From: Stercorarius parasiticus
Lineage: Eukaryota; Chordata; Aves; Charadriiformes; Stercorariidae
Direction of reading: 5' to 3'
Length of the DNA: 64,000 nucleotides
Assembly (NCBI GenBank): GCA_013396915.1
Contig: VWZL01002232.1
Location: 464,543 to 528,542, forward strand
Each line of letters opens with the position of its first letter. Within the stretch, counting starts at the first letter, position 1. The translations under genes and the position numbers were made by a program. Under the pieces are notes generated by a model, which saw only the letters and a list, made by a program, of their open reading frames with translations, was not told where the DNA came from and did no database searches. Positions 47,024 to 58,100 of the stretch are shown here, in pieces.

Positions 47024-48495
47024 CTCTGAGTGGGTTTTTATGGTTTTTTCAGATGTTTTGGTAGTTGGGAGAACGACTGTTCTCTGATTTGCTGTAATGT
47101 AAGTTGTTTTATCTTAGTCTGAAATGGATGAAGATAAATATATCTTTATTATAACTATATCTCTTATATTCTTAATGGAAAATGCAGTGTCAATTAAGAC
47201 AGTTGCTGGAATTCTTACAGAGATAATTTCAAGGTGATTTTGAAAGTGACATAAGAGATGCAGTATATGCCAGTATTCTGTAGATAATGAAAGGAAATTT
47301 TGGCATAGTGTTCCTGCAATAGAATAACACGTCGTCTTGTCTATAATGCTGCATCACCATTTTCTGTGAAGACACCCTGTTAATCAGCAATTGCACAATA
47401 TCTTGGGGTAGTTCTGAAATACTTATTTCACAACTGGACAAAGCTATAGTATAGTATCTGCTTTGAGATTTAGGAAAGAATGAAAAATATCTCAGATGCA
47501 GAAAGTAAACGTCCTTCTGACTTCCAATGCCATAATCAGCAGTTGAGCTTACCCCGTCCTGTGCATGTTGCATAACTCAGGATTTGACTTGAGTACTGTT
47601 TATCGCAGGATCCAGAGAAGGTATTATCTGTCTTGTGTATTTTGTAGGTACTTTGTATCTAGTCTGTAAGGAAATTAAGACTACGCTGTAATATTTACTG
47701 TATAAAATCTAAGGTGTGTTTTAGGGGAGTAATAAAAGCAAGATCATATTGGTGGTGAGAAGGTAATAACATTTCTTCAAGCTGGGATTTTAAAAAAACC
47801 TCTTTCTGCGACATGTTTTGCAGATACTCAAAATAGATTAGTACATGGAATGGGGTAAATTGCACTCATCTTGGTAGCTTTCCTCAGTCCTCTGAGAATC
47901 AATGGACCACCTTGCTCCCTCATGAAAGTGTTCCATAAATCTCCATAGCCTCCTCACAGTTAGCTTTTTTGTTCCTCCGTGAGTAGAAGTGGTTGTTAGC
48001 ACCCAAGTTTTAATGCAGATGCAGAAAAGAGCTTTTGGTATAAGTCTTTGTGACTTTCCTTATTAGCTTGTGCTATCATGAAATGGACTTTCTGTTAGCC
48101 AGCAATATTATTAAAAGTAAATAATAACCTGAGTCATATCAGGATATCATTATTAAAGATATTTATAAGACCACTGTAGTAATTTTAAGTATCCTTTAAA
48201 ATGTCTTACAGGTAGGAAAGGCATGTGTTAATAGCTCCTACGTAAATTTTGGAACCAGCATCTTTCTTATGTTCCACTGGTCTTCTCTCATCATAGATAC
48301 ACATCTTTCCGCCCTGCTTTCCACCTCCTCCCGTACCACCTGGTGGACGGTTAGGTGCCAGAAGGGACAGGAGTACCTACGACGTTACCAAGTCTGAAGG
48401 ACATTTTGTTCTGTAGTGTACATAGGTGACTGCAGTGATGGGAGGAGGTGATCGCACAGGGCAGCTCCGTGTCTGGGCGGAGGAGGTTTAGGCCA

Positions 48496-48897
48496 TTATA
48501 GAATCATAGAATAGTTCAGGTTGGAAGGGACCTTAAAGATCATCCAGTTCCAACACCCCTGCCTTGGGCGGGACACCTCCCACTAGACCAGGCTGCTCAA
48601 AACCCTATCCAGACTGGCCTTGAACACTTCCGGGGTGGGGCATCCACAACTTCTCTGGGCAGCCTGTTCCAGTGCCTCACCACCCTCACAGTAAAGAATG
48701 TCTTCCTAATACCCAATCTAAATCTACCCTCCTTCAGTTTGAAACCGCTACCCCTTGTCCTGTCATTACACTCCCTGGTAAAGAATCCCTCCCCATCCTT
48801 CCTGTAGGCCCCCTTTATGTACTGGAAGGCTGCTATAAGGTCTCCCCAGAGCCTTCTCTTCTCCAGGCTGAACAGCCCCAACTCTCTCAGCCTGTCA
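48496..48897 (-). mobile_element. CR1 LINE 3' fragment
   Basis: Opens with the reverse CR1 tail ('ATAGAATCATAGAATAG', 'GGTTGGAAGGGACC') and runs to 'AACAGCCCCAACTCTCTCAG'. The minus strand reads the ORF2 end ('[20 protein letters not shown]', '[18 protein letters not shown]') almost intact. 5'-truncated. Confidence 0.93.
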
Positions 48898-50168
48898 CCT
48901 TATTGGTGGTGATACCGTACAACATGTCCCAGCAGCTACTCTGCTTCTTCTTTGTGGCTCACCAGAGAAGATAGCAACAGGGGGTGGCAGCTGGTCTACC
49001 AGGAAGAGTAGAGTGGGAATTCAGGTTTCTGTCCTGCAGTATCTCAGTATCTGACCAGGTCGTGTAGCTGAAGACTTCCCCCCCCCCGCCCCTCCAGGAC
49101 AGGAGATGATGTTACACAGAGTGAAAATAGCTATAGAGTGAGCCAAGCCCAGCTCTGTGCTTTAACTGGTGTGCTCTCCCTGGTGCAATCAGAACCTTTT
49201 TTCTTTTTTCTTTTTTTTTTTTTTCCTCTCTCCCCCTGCCTCGGTTCTACAAACACCTCACATTCTGCTTTCTGTGAAACATTGTCATAACAAGTCTAGA
49301 AGCTGAGGAAAAACATGTAGTATCAGCTGTACAGATTATACAGTGGGACTGAAGTAACTATTTGTATCTTGACCTTGTGTTTTTCTTTCTTGTCTTGGTG
49401 GCAATTTCTGTTTTATCTAAAATGGCAAACTTTTCAATGTGGCCTCAAATGAGATATTTAAGCATGTAGTTGTAATCTTGTGTGGGAACACCAGATAGAA
49501 GAAAGAAGTCTTCAGTGTAACTTTTTCCAAGGTGATAACTGTATACATGGTTGCTGAATTCAGTTACTTGTACAACTAACATACTCCCAAAACCAAAATT
49601 AAAATTGTGTTTAGTCAAGTTAGTCAACAGCAGCCTTCTAATTTTATACACAAGCTCACTCTACATACAGGACAAAAAGTTCACCAACAGGACCTGGAAA
49701 GATATTGTTGGGTTTGGTTGTGTCAGGAGGGAGGTGCTCTTTGAATTCACGCAGAATTTTATAACTCCTGCTTGTTCTCAATGTTTCTAGGACTTCAAAT
49801 TGTAAAGGCAATTTTCTAAATGAGATATGATCCTGTGTGCAGCATCAGTGCTTATACTGTTCTCATTGCCTTTCGTAGTCTTGTTCGGTACGGTGAGTAG
49901 ACATAAAATGAACGCTCACCTGCTTACGGAAAAGGCAGCTGTTCAGCTACCTGCTGAACAGTAAGCAGGTACTTTTGGTTGTGGGCAATAGCTCATGTAG
50001 TCAAAATGGATCTCTAGTAGTACTTCTCTCTCTCCAGTATTGAGGTATTTTTCATAAGGGTTCAAAAAATGATTTTTTTTTATTAGTTGTTATTATTAGT
50101 TTTCCAGTACTATATGCAAACACAACCTGATATGCATATTTTCAGCTGTTAATATTTGTCTTCCATAG

Positions 50169-50474
50169 GTGCATAAAAAGGATAAAAAGTATAAATGTAT
50201 GGTGTGTAAGAAGATTTTCATGCTAGCAGCCAGCGTTGGAATAAGACATGGATCACGACGTTATGGAGTTTGTGTAGACTGTGCAGATAAATCTCAACCT
50301 GGAGGGCAAGAGGGAGCAGACCAGGTGCAGGACACAGATTTCCCTAGGGATGAAGAATACGAGGAAAATGAAGTGGGAGAAGGTGATGAGGAGCTTGGTG
50401 ATGATGTAGAAGAACAGAACGACCAGTCTCGATGGGATGAATCTGGGGAAGTTTGTATGCCTTTAGATGACTGA
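50169..50474 (+). CDS. ZBTB10: ZBTB10 exon 5 (C-terminal tail, stop)
   Basis: Last coding exon, 101 codons plus TGA (50472-50474), entered in phase 0. It opens with Val-His, completing finger 2, then '[20 protein letters not shown]', a third C-x2-C segment with a following His and 'YGVCVDC', resembling the atypical last finger of several BTB-ZF proteins. A 'QPGGQEG' linker and a strongly acidic tail follow ('[19 protein letters not shown]') to the end '[10 protein letters not shown]'. The tail could serve as a protein-interaction surface. That is inference. Confidence 0.96.
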   Translation: MHKKDKKYKCMVCKKIFMLAASVGIRHGSRRYGVCVDCADKSQPGGQEGADQVQDTDFPRDEEYEENEVGEGDEELGDDVEEQNDQSRWDESGEVCMPLDD

Positions 50475-50585
50475 CAGAGCATATGACTTCAGGGTGCCAT
50501 GAATGGACACTATATGGATTGACTATTTGAATTTTTGGACTGAAGGCTTGCGAAATATGGTACAGGCTGGATGGTAGTTATGTTG

Positions 50586-50592
50586 CTGTGAA
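50586..50592 (+). promoter_or_regulatory. ZBTB10: Candidate miR-27 seed site
   Basis: CTGTGAA matches positions 2-7 of miR-27 plus the A opposite position 1 (7mer-A1), 112 bases after the stop. Mammalian ZBTB10 is an established miR-27a target. Whether this is the same site is not shown. Confidence 0.4.
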
Positions 50593-52345
50593 AAATGTAG
50601 GGTCAAAGCCTTATAGCAAAAATGGATTATTAATTTTTTATGATATTTGCACAGGACTGTACAGCATACAACCATTTGGTTGAATTATACAGAGTCCTCA
50701 CATCTACAGTCAGTTATCAAAAGAAAAATGTATTTTTTATTATTTATAGGATATAGCTACTTGGGTCCTATTCAGACATAGTAGTAACTGTACTTATGTT
50801 ACGCATTCATGTATCTGTTAACATGAATGAAGAAAATTGCAACTTGGTATGGAAATACAAAGACAGCTTTCCGAAATCCACTTGTACTTTGTCAGTGAAG
50901 CTAATTTGGGCTAGTGGCTCTTGTTTCCACAAGCATGTCTTTGCCATACAAACCTTACCTCTCCCGTACTCTGATAGGTGAAAGCCAATCATTTAAATAT
51001 GCATCACAGATAATGCCAACACCGTATTGACATTTGGTTTTAAAACTTTTGGCTCTATGCTGGCAGGTGGTATAGGTGATAAGCACTGGAGAAGTTAATA
51101 ATGGCATTAATTTAGTGTCTGTTTCCTCACAGTTTTGAATTTTCAAGAAGGTTGTTACTGATTCGTCAGTTTCATAATGATCTTGCAGAAGAAATGACCA
51201 ATCATGAAAATAATAGACTGATCAGAGCATGGGTAACTCTTCTGCTGCTTAGTCAAAAGAGATAGTCATGCTAAAAGGTGTCTGATGTAATAATGTTTCC
51301 TTCCTCCTCTAAGGCCCCCCTCCTCTCAAACTTTTTGACTTCCCTGGTGTATACCTCAGTCCCACAGAATAAAACCACAAGGAATGGAGAAAGTGTCATA
51401 TTAAATGAATTTTTGGTTGATAAATTTCTTACTTGTCCGGTTTTTGGCTAGTTTATGTGATGTGAATTGGACACTAGGCTATTGTGCCCATTGTTTGTCA
51501 TTAAAATGAACACAAACTATTTTTTATTCTTTTGTACTTAATGGGTTGTTGCTAGTTTTTAATATAAACTACATTTAACTTGTTGACTTAATTTGCTGGA
51601 ATTTTTTTTTTTAAAGAGAAGCAGTCCAAAGCAAAATAATGCTCTTTGAGTTGTCTACTTTTCAGGATGATATGCTCCCTACACTCTTTATTTCAAATTT
51701 TCTAGGAGGCATTGAAACTTGAATTTTCATAGCCATGTGGATTTTTTTTTTTCCTAAACTTGTAATATTGTACCAATGATTTCAGGCCTCTTTCATAGGG
51801 AGGGGAGGGCATTACACCTTCATCTTAAACTCCTCTGTATTGTCCAGCCTAAGACAAATGAATTCAGGCAATCATTGGAACAATACGCCTGATATACTCT
51901 TACGTCACAATGAGTAAATATGCAGAGCATTTATCATGACACGTAGCTAGGCCAGTGTGACAGTACTGTATAAAAACCAATTGAGGGTCACCATATTTTT
52001 CAGCTTCGTTTAATTTTAAAATGAGTATATATTTTTTCCTATTTTATATCAGGTAACTAAATTATGCTAGTTGTGTGGATAACTTTGAACTATGCTTTGA
52101 CGGACAGAATCTTAATGGTGCTCCATCTGATCAAAGTTGGTATGTATTTAAAGAGACAAGCTTTACTGTTGTCCTTTACATCAGTAGAACAGTAACATAA
52201 TGTTAAGACATTGTTTTTGCTGATTGAAGCTGAGATAAGTTTGAACTACAGTTATATGGGAATTAAAATGCTTTTTTTTTTATCACCCACTTGTTTCATT
52301 GGTAGTTTCCACATCATTGTAAACCTAACAGATGATTAGTTTTTT

Positions 52346-52368
52346 GGGGGAGGGTGGGGAGGGCGGGG
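52346..52368 (+). other. G-quadruplex motif in probable 3' UTR
   Basis: Five G-runs (5, 3, 4, 3, 4) separated by single bases, on the sense strand. Fits the G3+N1-7 rule with one-base loops, a very stable arrangement. Confidence 0.75.
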
Positions 52369-52603
52369 TGCCTTTTTCTACACTGAAGAATACATCTTAT
52401 TCTCATTGTTCTAGACTGAAATGAGTAATGTGTAATTCTGGTGGGGTCCAAAGTAGAAATTAGTTGGGCAAAGATGATATGAATGAAAAAGTATTTTAAA
52501 CGTTAAAGTAATGTTCTGCTTTGTGAATATGTAAGTATAGCATAAAGATTTTTCCATCCCATTTATCCCCTTTAAAACCATAGTTTACAATTGGTAGATC
52601 TGT

Positions 52604-52631
52604 CTATATATATAAATATATATATATATAT
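52604..52631. repeat. (TA)n microsatellite
   Basis: TA dinucleotides with one AAA interruption. Confidence 0.85.
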
Positions 52632-55055
52632 CTGAAATTCACCTAAATCTGCTTTATTAGAATACTGCTCACTTAATGCTTAGAAACTGGACCTGGCTCT
52701 ACATTCTTAATGTATTTTCCTTTTTTTTGTTTTGTTTTTGTTTTTTTTTTTCCTCAAGGTATGAACTTATTCTCTTGGAACTGAATCTTCTTTTACTACT
52801 TAAATCATTTATGTATATCTGGTAAATTATGACCAAATTTGTTGTTAGACTGCATACAGTAAATTGAAATATACACTTCGTACACTACAGAATTGTTGTG
52901 CTTTTGTTCTGATTATATTTGAAAAAGCAGGCTTTGATAGAAATTAGTGTTATTTATAAATACTCAGTTATTCACTGGCCTTAACATTCTGTTGCATTGT
53001 GACAATCATTGTTTCCTTGATAATACTTAACTGCTTGTTTTTAGAAGCTGCATGTAATTGCCCTTGGTAGGATTGGAGGGAGAGGGATGACTACTGAAAT
53101 GTGATACTGGCTCTTTAGCAAATGGTGTGAAATAGTTTAATGGAGATCCACTCTTCTTGTGTTGGAGAACCAAAGGAATTTGTTTGGATGCTATCTGCAG
53201 TCTGGATTTTCTAAGATGTTTATTCAGAAGTTATTTTAAATATATTACGTTGATTGGGGAGCTCTAAATTAATAAGAGCATACTTCCTAAGAATAACTTC
53301 AAAAAAGGGACAGCTCAAACTTCTTTATTATAAAAAGTAAGAAGAGATTTCTCTTTGCACTAGAAATTGTCTTCCCCTTAAGAAATGCTGGAGATATGCT
53401 GTAGTAATGTGGCAGTGAATTTTAGTTTGTCTCTTTTTGGGTTTTTTGATTTTTTTTTTTCCTTTTTAAGAGACGAAAGACTAATGCCCTTAAACTGGCC
53501 TCAACATCAAATTAAGATACCCAGTCTTTCCTTTTGTTGTCTGATTAAACACTTCTCAAACCAAATGTCTCAGATTTGCTTATGTAGCCAATGCCACACA
53601 TGAGTAGTTTTATGAAAAGAATCATATATGTTATAAAAACAGACAAACACAGAGTTGTGATGTTGAGATTGCCCCTTTCTGTGGGTTTTTTGTTTGCTCT
53701 ACAAGCAGTGGTGGTTATCTTTTAGAAATAAACATACAGAGCACTTGCTGGTAGGGAACTATGGTGCAGGACAAAATCAAATCAGTAAGTAAATTCACTT
53801 TGATTAGAAGGCCCTGTCAAAGTATATGTGATGTGAGGAAGACAGACAACGTAAAAAGCGTTTGTCTGATGCCAGTGTTACTACAATGCAGTAGCAAGCA
53901 TTTTTCAATTGTAACATCAGATGCATCTTGCAGGAAAAATGGCATTTATCTTTCTTTTCCAATTGTGTAGAAAAATTTAATAGTTCAGCTTACAAATAGA
54001 TCTTTTACTAAATTAATTTTCTGAACTTTAAACCATTTTTGAAAGCCAGAAATGATACTTGGTTGTCAACGCAATGATGCACCCTAAGAAGTAAGAGTTG
54101 AAATTACTGGTCCCCGTAGTATACACTATTACTTTTTGAGATGCATATACGTTTGCAAATGCAGTTTTCAGGTATTACTACATGCCCGTCTTCCTTCTGA
54201 AAAGAGTAAGGTGAAGAAAAGTTTGGGGCCAGGACATCAGCATGTGGTAGGCTTCTAGTTGTGGGTCTCAGCAGTAATGCTGTTAGCAGGAGATGCTTTC
54301 TTTGCCTAGCTTTAGGTTGGTAAGGCTTTTAATAGGATTTTCTTTAATGAGGCCAGTCTCTGTGGTTTGCTTGCTTTAAGTTTTGTTTCACTTGACTTTT
54401 CCTGTTCTTGACACTCAGTAACACAAGTCTCCCCCCTGTTCTAAAATATTTCTGTAGTCTGCTGACCCCACACAAGATGCAGAATTAGCTTTGCAAGAAG
54501 TGTACCTTATTGGTTGTTCCTTTGTACTTTGTTGTATTTAAATAGCTTTGGAAACTAGTAAGAGAAATGAAAGCAAGATAATTGACACTACCACTAGCCT
54601 GAAAAACTTGTTGTGCCAAAAGAAAGTTAAAAGGGAGAAAAATGTTGAATGCAATGTGATAAGAAAAGGGCTTTTGGATTTGAGTTGTTACAGTTCCTCT
54701 GCTTTGCTACTTGAGTGTTTCAGACAATTCGCTGTATTTCTCTCTAGCATAATTTGGTGGCAACCTTCTAATGAAGAAGCTGTGCAAGAAGCCCGGTTTT
54801 GAGTTTATTCTGTGTTTCCAGGATGTGGTCCAGACTCTGCAGAAGTAGTACCACTGAGTAGTTTTCTGTAGATATTTTACCATATACCCTTCTGTTAACA
54901 TCCCTCTTCACTATGTAATCTGTTACCCTTTTTTTGTTTGATAAATGTTTGCTCCTTAGAGCTGAGATTTGTCTTTTATATGTTTTAATAGCATATTACT
55001 GTGTTTCACTAAACAGTGTAGTAAAGGTTAAGTATTGACACAATGGATAAAAAGA

Positions 55056-55120
55056 AATAAATTGGTTTTCATATAGTATCCTTTAGCAAACCTGTAATAA
55101 AATAAGTCTTTTGTAATAAA
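55056..55120 (+). promoter_or_regulatory. ZBTB10: Cluster of polyadenylation signals
   Basis: AATAAA occurs at 55056, 55096 and 55115, with another at 55490. Such clustering suggests, but does not prove, the main 3' end of the transcript. Confidence 0.3.
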
Positions 55121-55125
55121 GAAAA

Positions 55126-58100
55126 TACAGGTTTGAAATCCAGGGGCAGGGGCATTGCTGAGCTGAATGCTTTGAGATGGTGAAGATGCCACATGTACTT
55201 CGCTATGGGTTTTTAAAATACTTTTATGTGAAAAAAGGTAAAAATATATAGAAGGATCCTATGAATTAATCTGGAAAATAGAATTGGCTTAACAAGTACT
55301 TTGTATTTAATATTTTGGCAGTTTGAAGCAAATGTTTAAAATAAGCTATACATAATGTTTTGCCTACCTGAATTGATTTGGATTAGCCACTTCAGAATAC
55401 AGACAAGTAATTTCTAACATATTGGTATGTAAACATAATTTCAAGACTTCTAATACTATGTGCACCAGTCTTTAAGTTACCATACTGCAAATAAATTTAA
55501 AAAAATAACTATTTCATTCTATCTATTTTTATCTGTGCCCTGCCTCCTCACCCTCCACGAGTAGATGCAGAGAGATTTCTTTGGATGGATAAGTGCTAAC
55601 ATACAATCATTTACTACAAACAACTTAGTTTCTGCTTCTGACATAGAACAGAATTTATAGAATAGAATTCTGTCTATAGAAAACAGAATTTATTTTAAGG
55701 TTGTATTTTTAAACTTCACTCATAATAAGGCAGATCACTTTAAGATAACTAGTTTCCAAGAACCAGCATCCAGACAAGATGTGTATTCCTAAAACTGGAT
55801 TTTAGACAAACTTCAGCGCAGCATTCAGCAGATTACTTCTGGTGCATACCAGAAGGATTGGATCCCCTCAGAAATGCAGTTGTACTGTGCGGGCCCAAAA
55901 TCTTTGCCATGGTATTTTGTTCTCTCTCTTCAGCCCTGCCAACCTGAGATGTTTGGAAAAAGTGCTTTCACCTGGGTTTCTCAAGTGCTTCCTGACTGAG
56001 TAATGCTGGATGTGTGTTTGAACTGATCTTTGGCTTCTGTTTTCTTCCTACATGAGTGTTATTTTTAGTAGGTTACGCATAAGCGGGTTCCTTCGGTTAA
56101 AAAATGATCAGTTCTTTCAAGGATTTGAAAGCATCAAAATTTTCTCTTTGCCCCGTAGAGAAAATTTTAGGTCCTTTGTCCTGGATAGGCAAATCTGCTT
56201 GTACATCTTGACTTGGATACAAGGGGTTTGTGAAGACTGAGGCCTCTGTCTGCTTGGCTTTTCCTATTAGCTGGCTCTGTGTGGCTTTCTGTCTGATCAC
56301 GTGTAAGAAATACGCTGATAAAGCACGTAAGAAAATTGTCTTGTGGGGGACAATGGCTCTGGTTTTGGGAGAGCCTGGAAAATAACATGTAGGCCATTGA
56401 ACGAACTCCTGCACTACTTTTAAAATTATCTGAATTGTTTCAAGATTTGAATATATTTTCAGCTTGTTAATTGTTATATAGTCATGTGATGTTTTCCTGT
56501 TAAATTTATGTAAACTATTACGTTTTGTCTCAGTATGTTGGGAAAAGAGCTTCAGATTCCGCAGAATAGCATTGACTTTGTAGCTAGAAAGGAGCAGCAG
56601 GAAAAGAAATATGTTTGTTAAAATTCATCAATCTAATTAGATAAGAATTAACATTGGGAGAGCAATCAGCTGTAGAAGAGGAACTGAAAAGTTCGTGGGA
56701 GGGTCATGAAAAAAGCCAGCACTGAATGAAATGGTCTCTAGCTGCTTTCTTAATGGACCTGAAGTCAAGCTGCATTCATCAAGGCCAGGAAAAGATGCTT
56801 ATCTCTGCAGCATGGCTGAGTTGATGCTGCTGTAAAAACCCTTAACTCTTGAAATGCTGACCTTTTAAAGGATAGACCTAAAATCAAACTTTTAAGCAGT
56901 CAGCCTCTTTCTAGCCCTTTAACTTGAAAACACCTCCAGGATTAACTGTTAAGAGATACCAAACTTAAGCTGAGAAACAGCCTAAATTATTTTCAAATCA
57001 AAGAGGGTTTTTTGAGCATATAAGCAGTTACACCACCTCAGTGCCTTTATTTCCTAAATTCATACAGTACAGGCACAGTGCTAGTTCGCTTCATTCAAAG
57101 ATACACTATTAATATGTCTGTGCATTTTTGTCGTCTTTGTCAGGAATCAAGGTAATTGGAAAAGTGGGGGGGGGAAGTGGGAAGATTTATCTTTAACCTC
57201 TGAGCAATTGGAATTTGGGAAGATGCTTGCTTTTAAACCTTACTGAGACTTGGTATGCCAAGACGTTTATAAAGTGCATGGGACATATAGCATTACTCTG
57301 GCTAAGTTTGAAAAAGTCACCATTGCCGTGTTTAATTGTACTTTTTCAAATCTATTGGAGTTGTCATCTCAAAGTGATCTTTACTGTAATACCTCTAACA
57401 TAATTTACAACTTCAAAGAATCTTCTCAGTTTCTGGAAACAGATATGAATATACAATGTTCACAAAGGAGTTGTCAATAACTCTTTCTGTTGAAAGGTGG
57501 TATTCTGCCCTGGATTCTTCCTCGAATAATGGTTTTTACTGTCTGGAAGATGTGGAAAGGGGTATGGTGCCCACTGTACGCTCATCACGGGGGAGGGGAA
57601 ACCCTGTTAATCTGCAAAAAAGGCATATATAAATTCATACTAGAAGCAGACTTTTCCCTTGGAATTTCTTGCACCTTCCTCTGGAGCATTTTAGTTTTGA
57701 AACCTGAATAGTAGTACAAAGAGACCGCTAGTCAGTTTGAACTGGTATGGTAATTTTGGTGCTTATACACAATTTAATAAAAATATGATCTCATTATAGT
57801 GCTGCACAACTCTTAACTGCAGTTATTACTGTTTGCACTGCTTTAATATTGATAGCTTTCAAACTGGTGTAGTCTGATTACAGTGTTTGACAGGGTTTGT
57901 AAAAGCCCTTTGTTGTCCATTTGTGCCACGGCCTGCTGGGTGACATCGGTGAGGTTATTTTGTCCCATGTATGTTTTTTTCCCGTTATATCGTTGCCTCT
58001 TTTTTTCCTTTTTGCTGAGATACTTCATAAAGCTCTGCTGAAGTAATGAGAAAAGTGCCATTCAAGAGCCTAAGTACTGGAGTACCTGTGTAAATCGTGG

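Larger units (their letters stand above)
46968..50168 (+). other. ZBTB10: ZBTB10 intron 4
   Basis: About 3.2 kb, donor GTAGGT, acceptor TGTCTTCCATAG. A 42-bp alternating purine-pyrimidine tract starts 14 bases inside the donor, and a reverse-oriented CR1 sits at 48.5-48.9 kb. No additional exon is supported. Confidence 0.88.
50475..55125 (+). other. ZBTB10: Probable ZBTB10 3' UTR
   Basis: No coding potential and AT-rich, with many ATTTA-type motifs. Earlier polyadenylation signals exist (AATAAA at 51368, ATTAAA soon after), so shorter transcripts are possible. The end at about 55.1 kb is a guess from a signal cluster. Also holds a (TA)n tract at about 52604-52631 and a G-quadruplex motif at 52346. 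Confidence 0.45.

Noticed and set aside
57250..57480. A 76-codon + strand frame with Cys residues and N-glycosylation-like motifs
   Set aside because: No ATG start, stop immediately upstream in frame, no convincing splice signals and no family recognised. Such frames occur by chance in AT-rich DNA.
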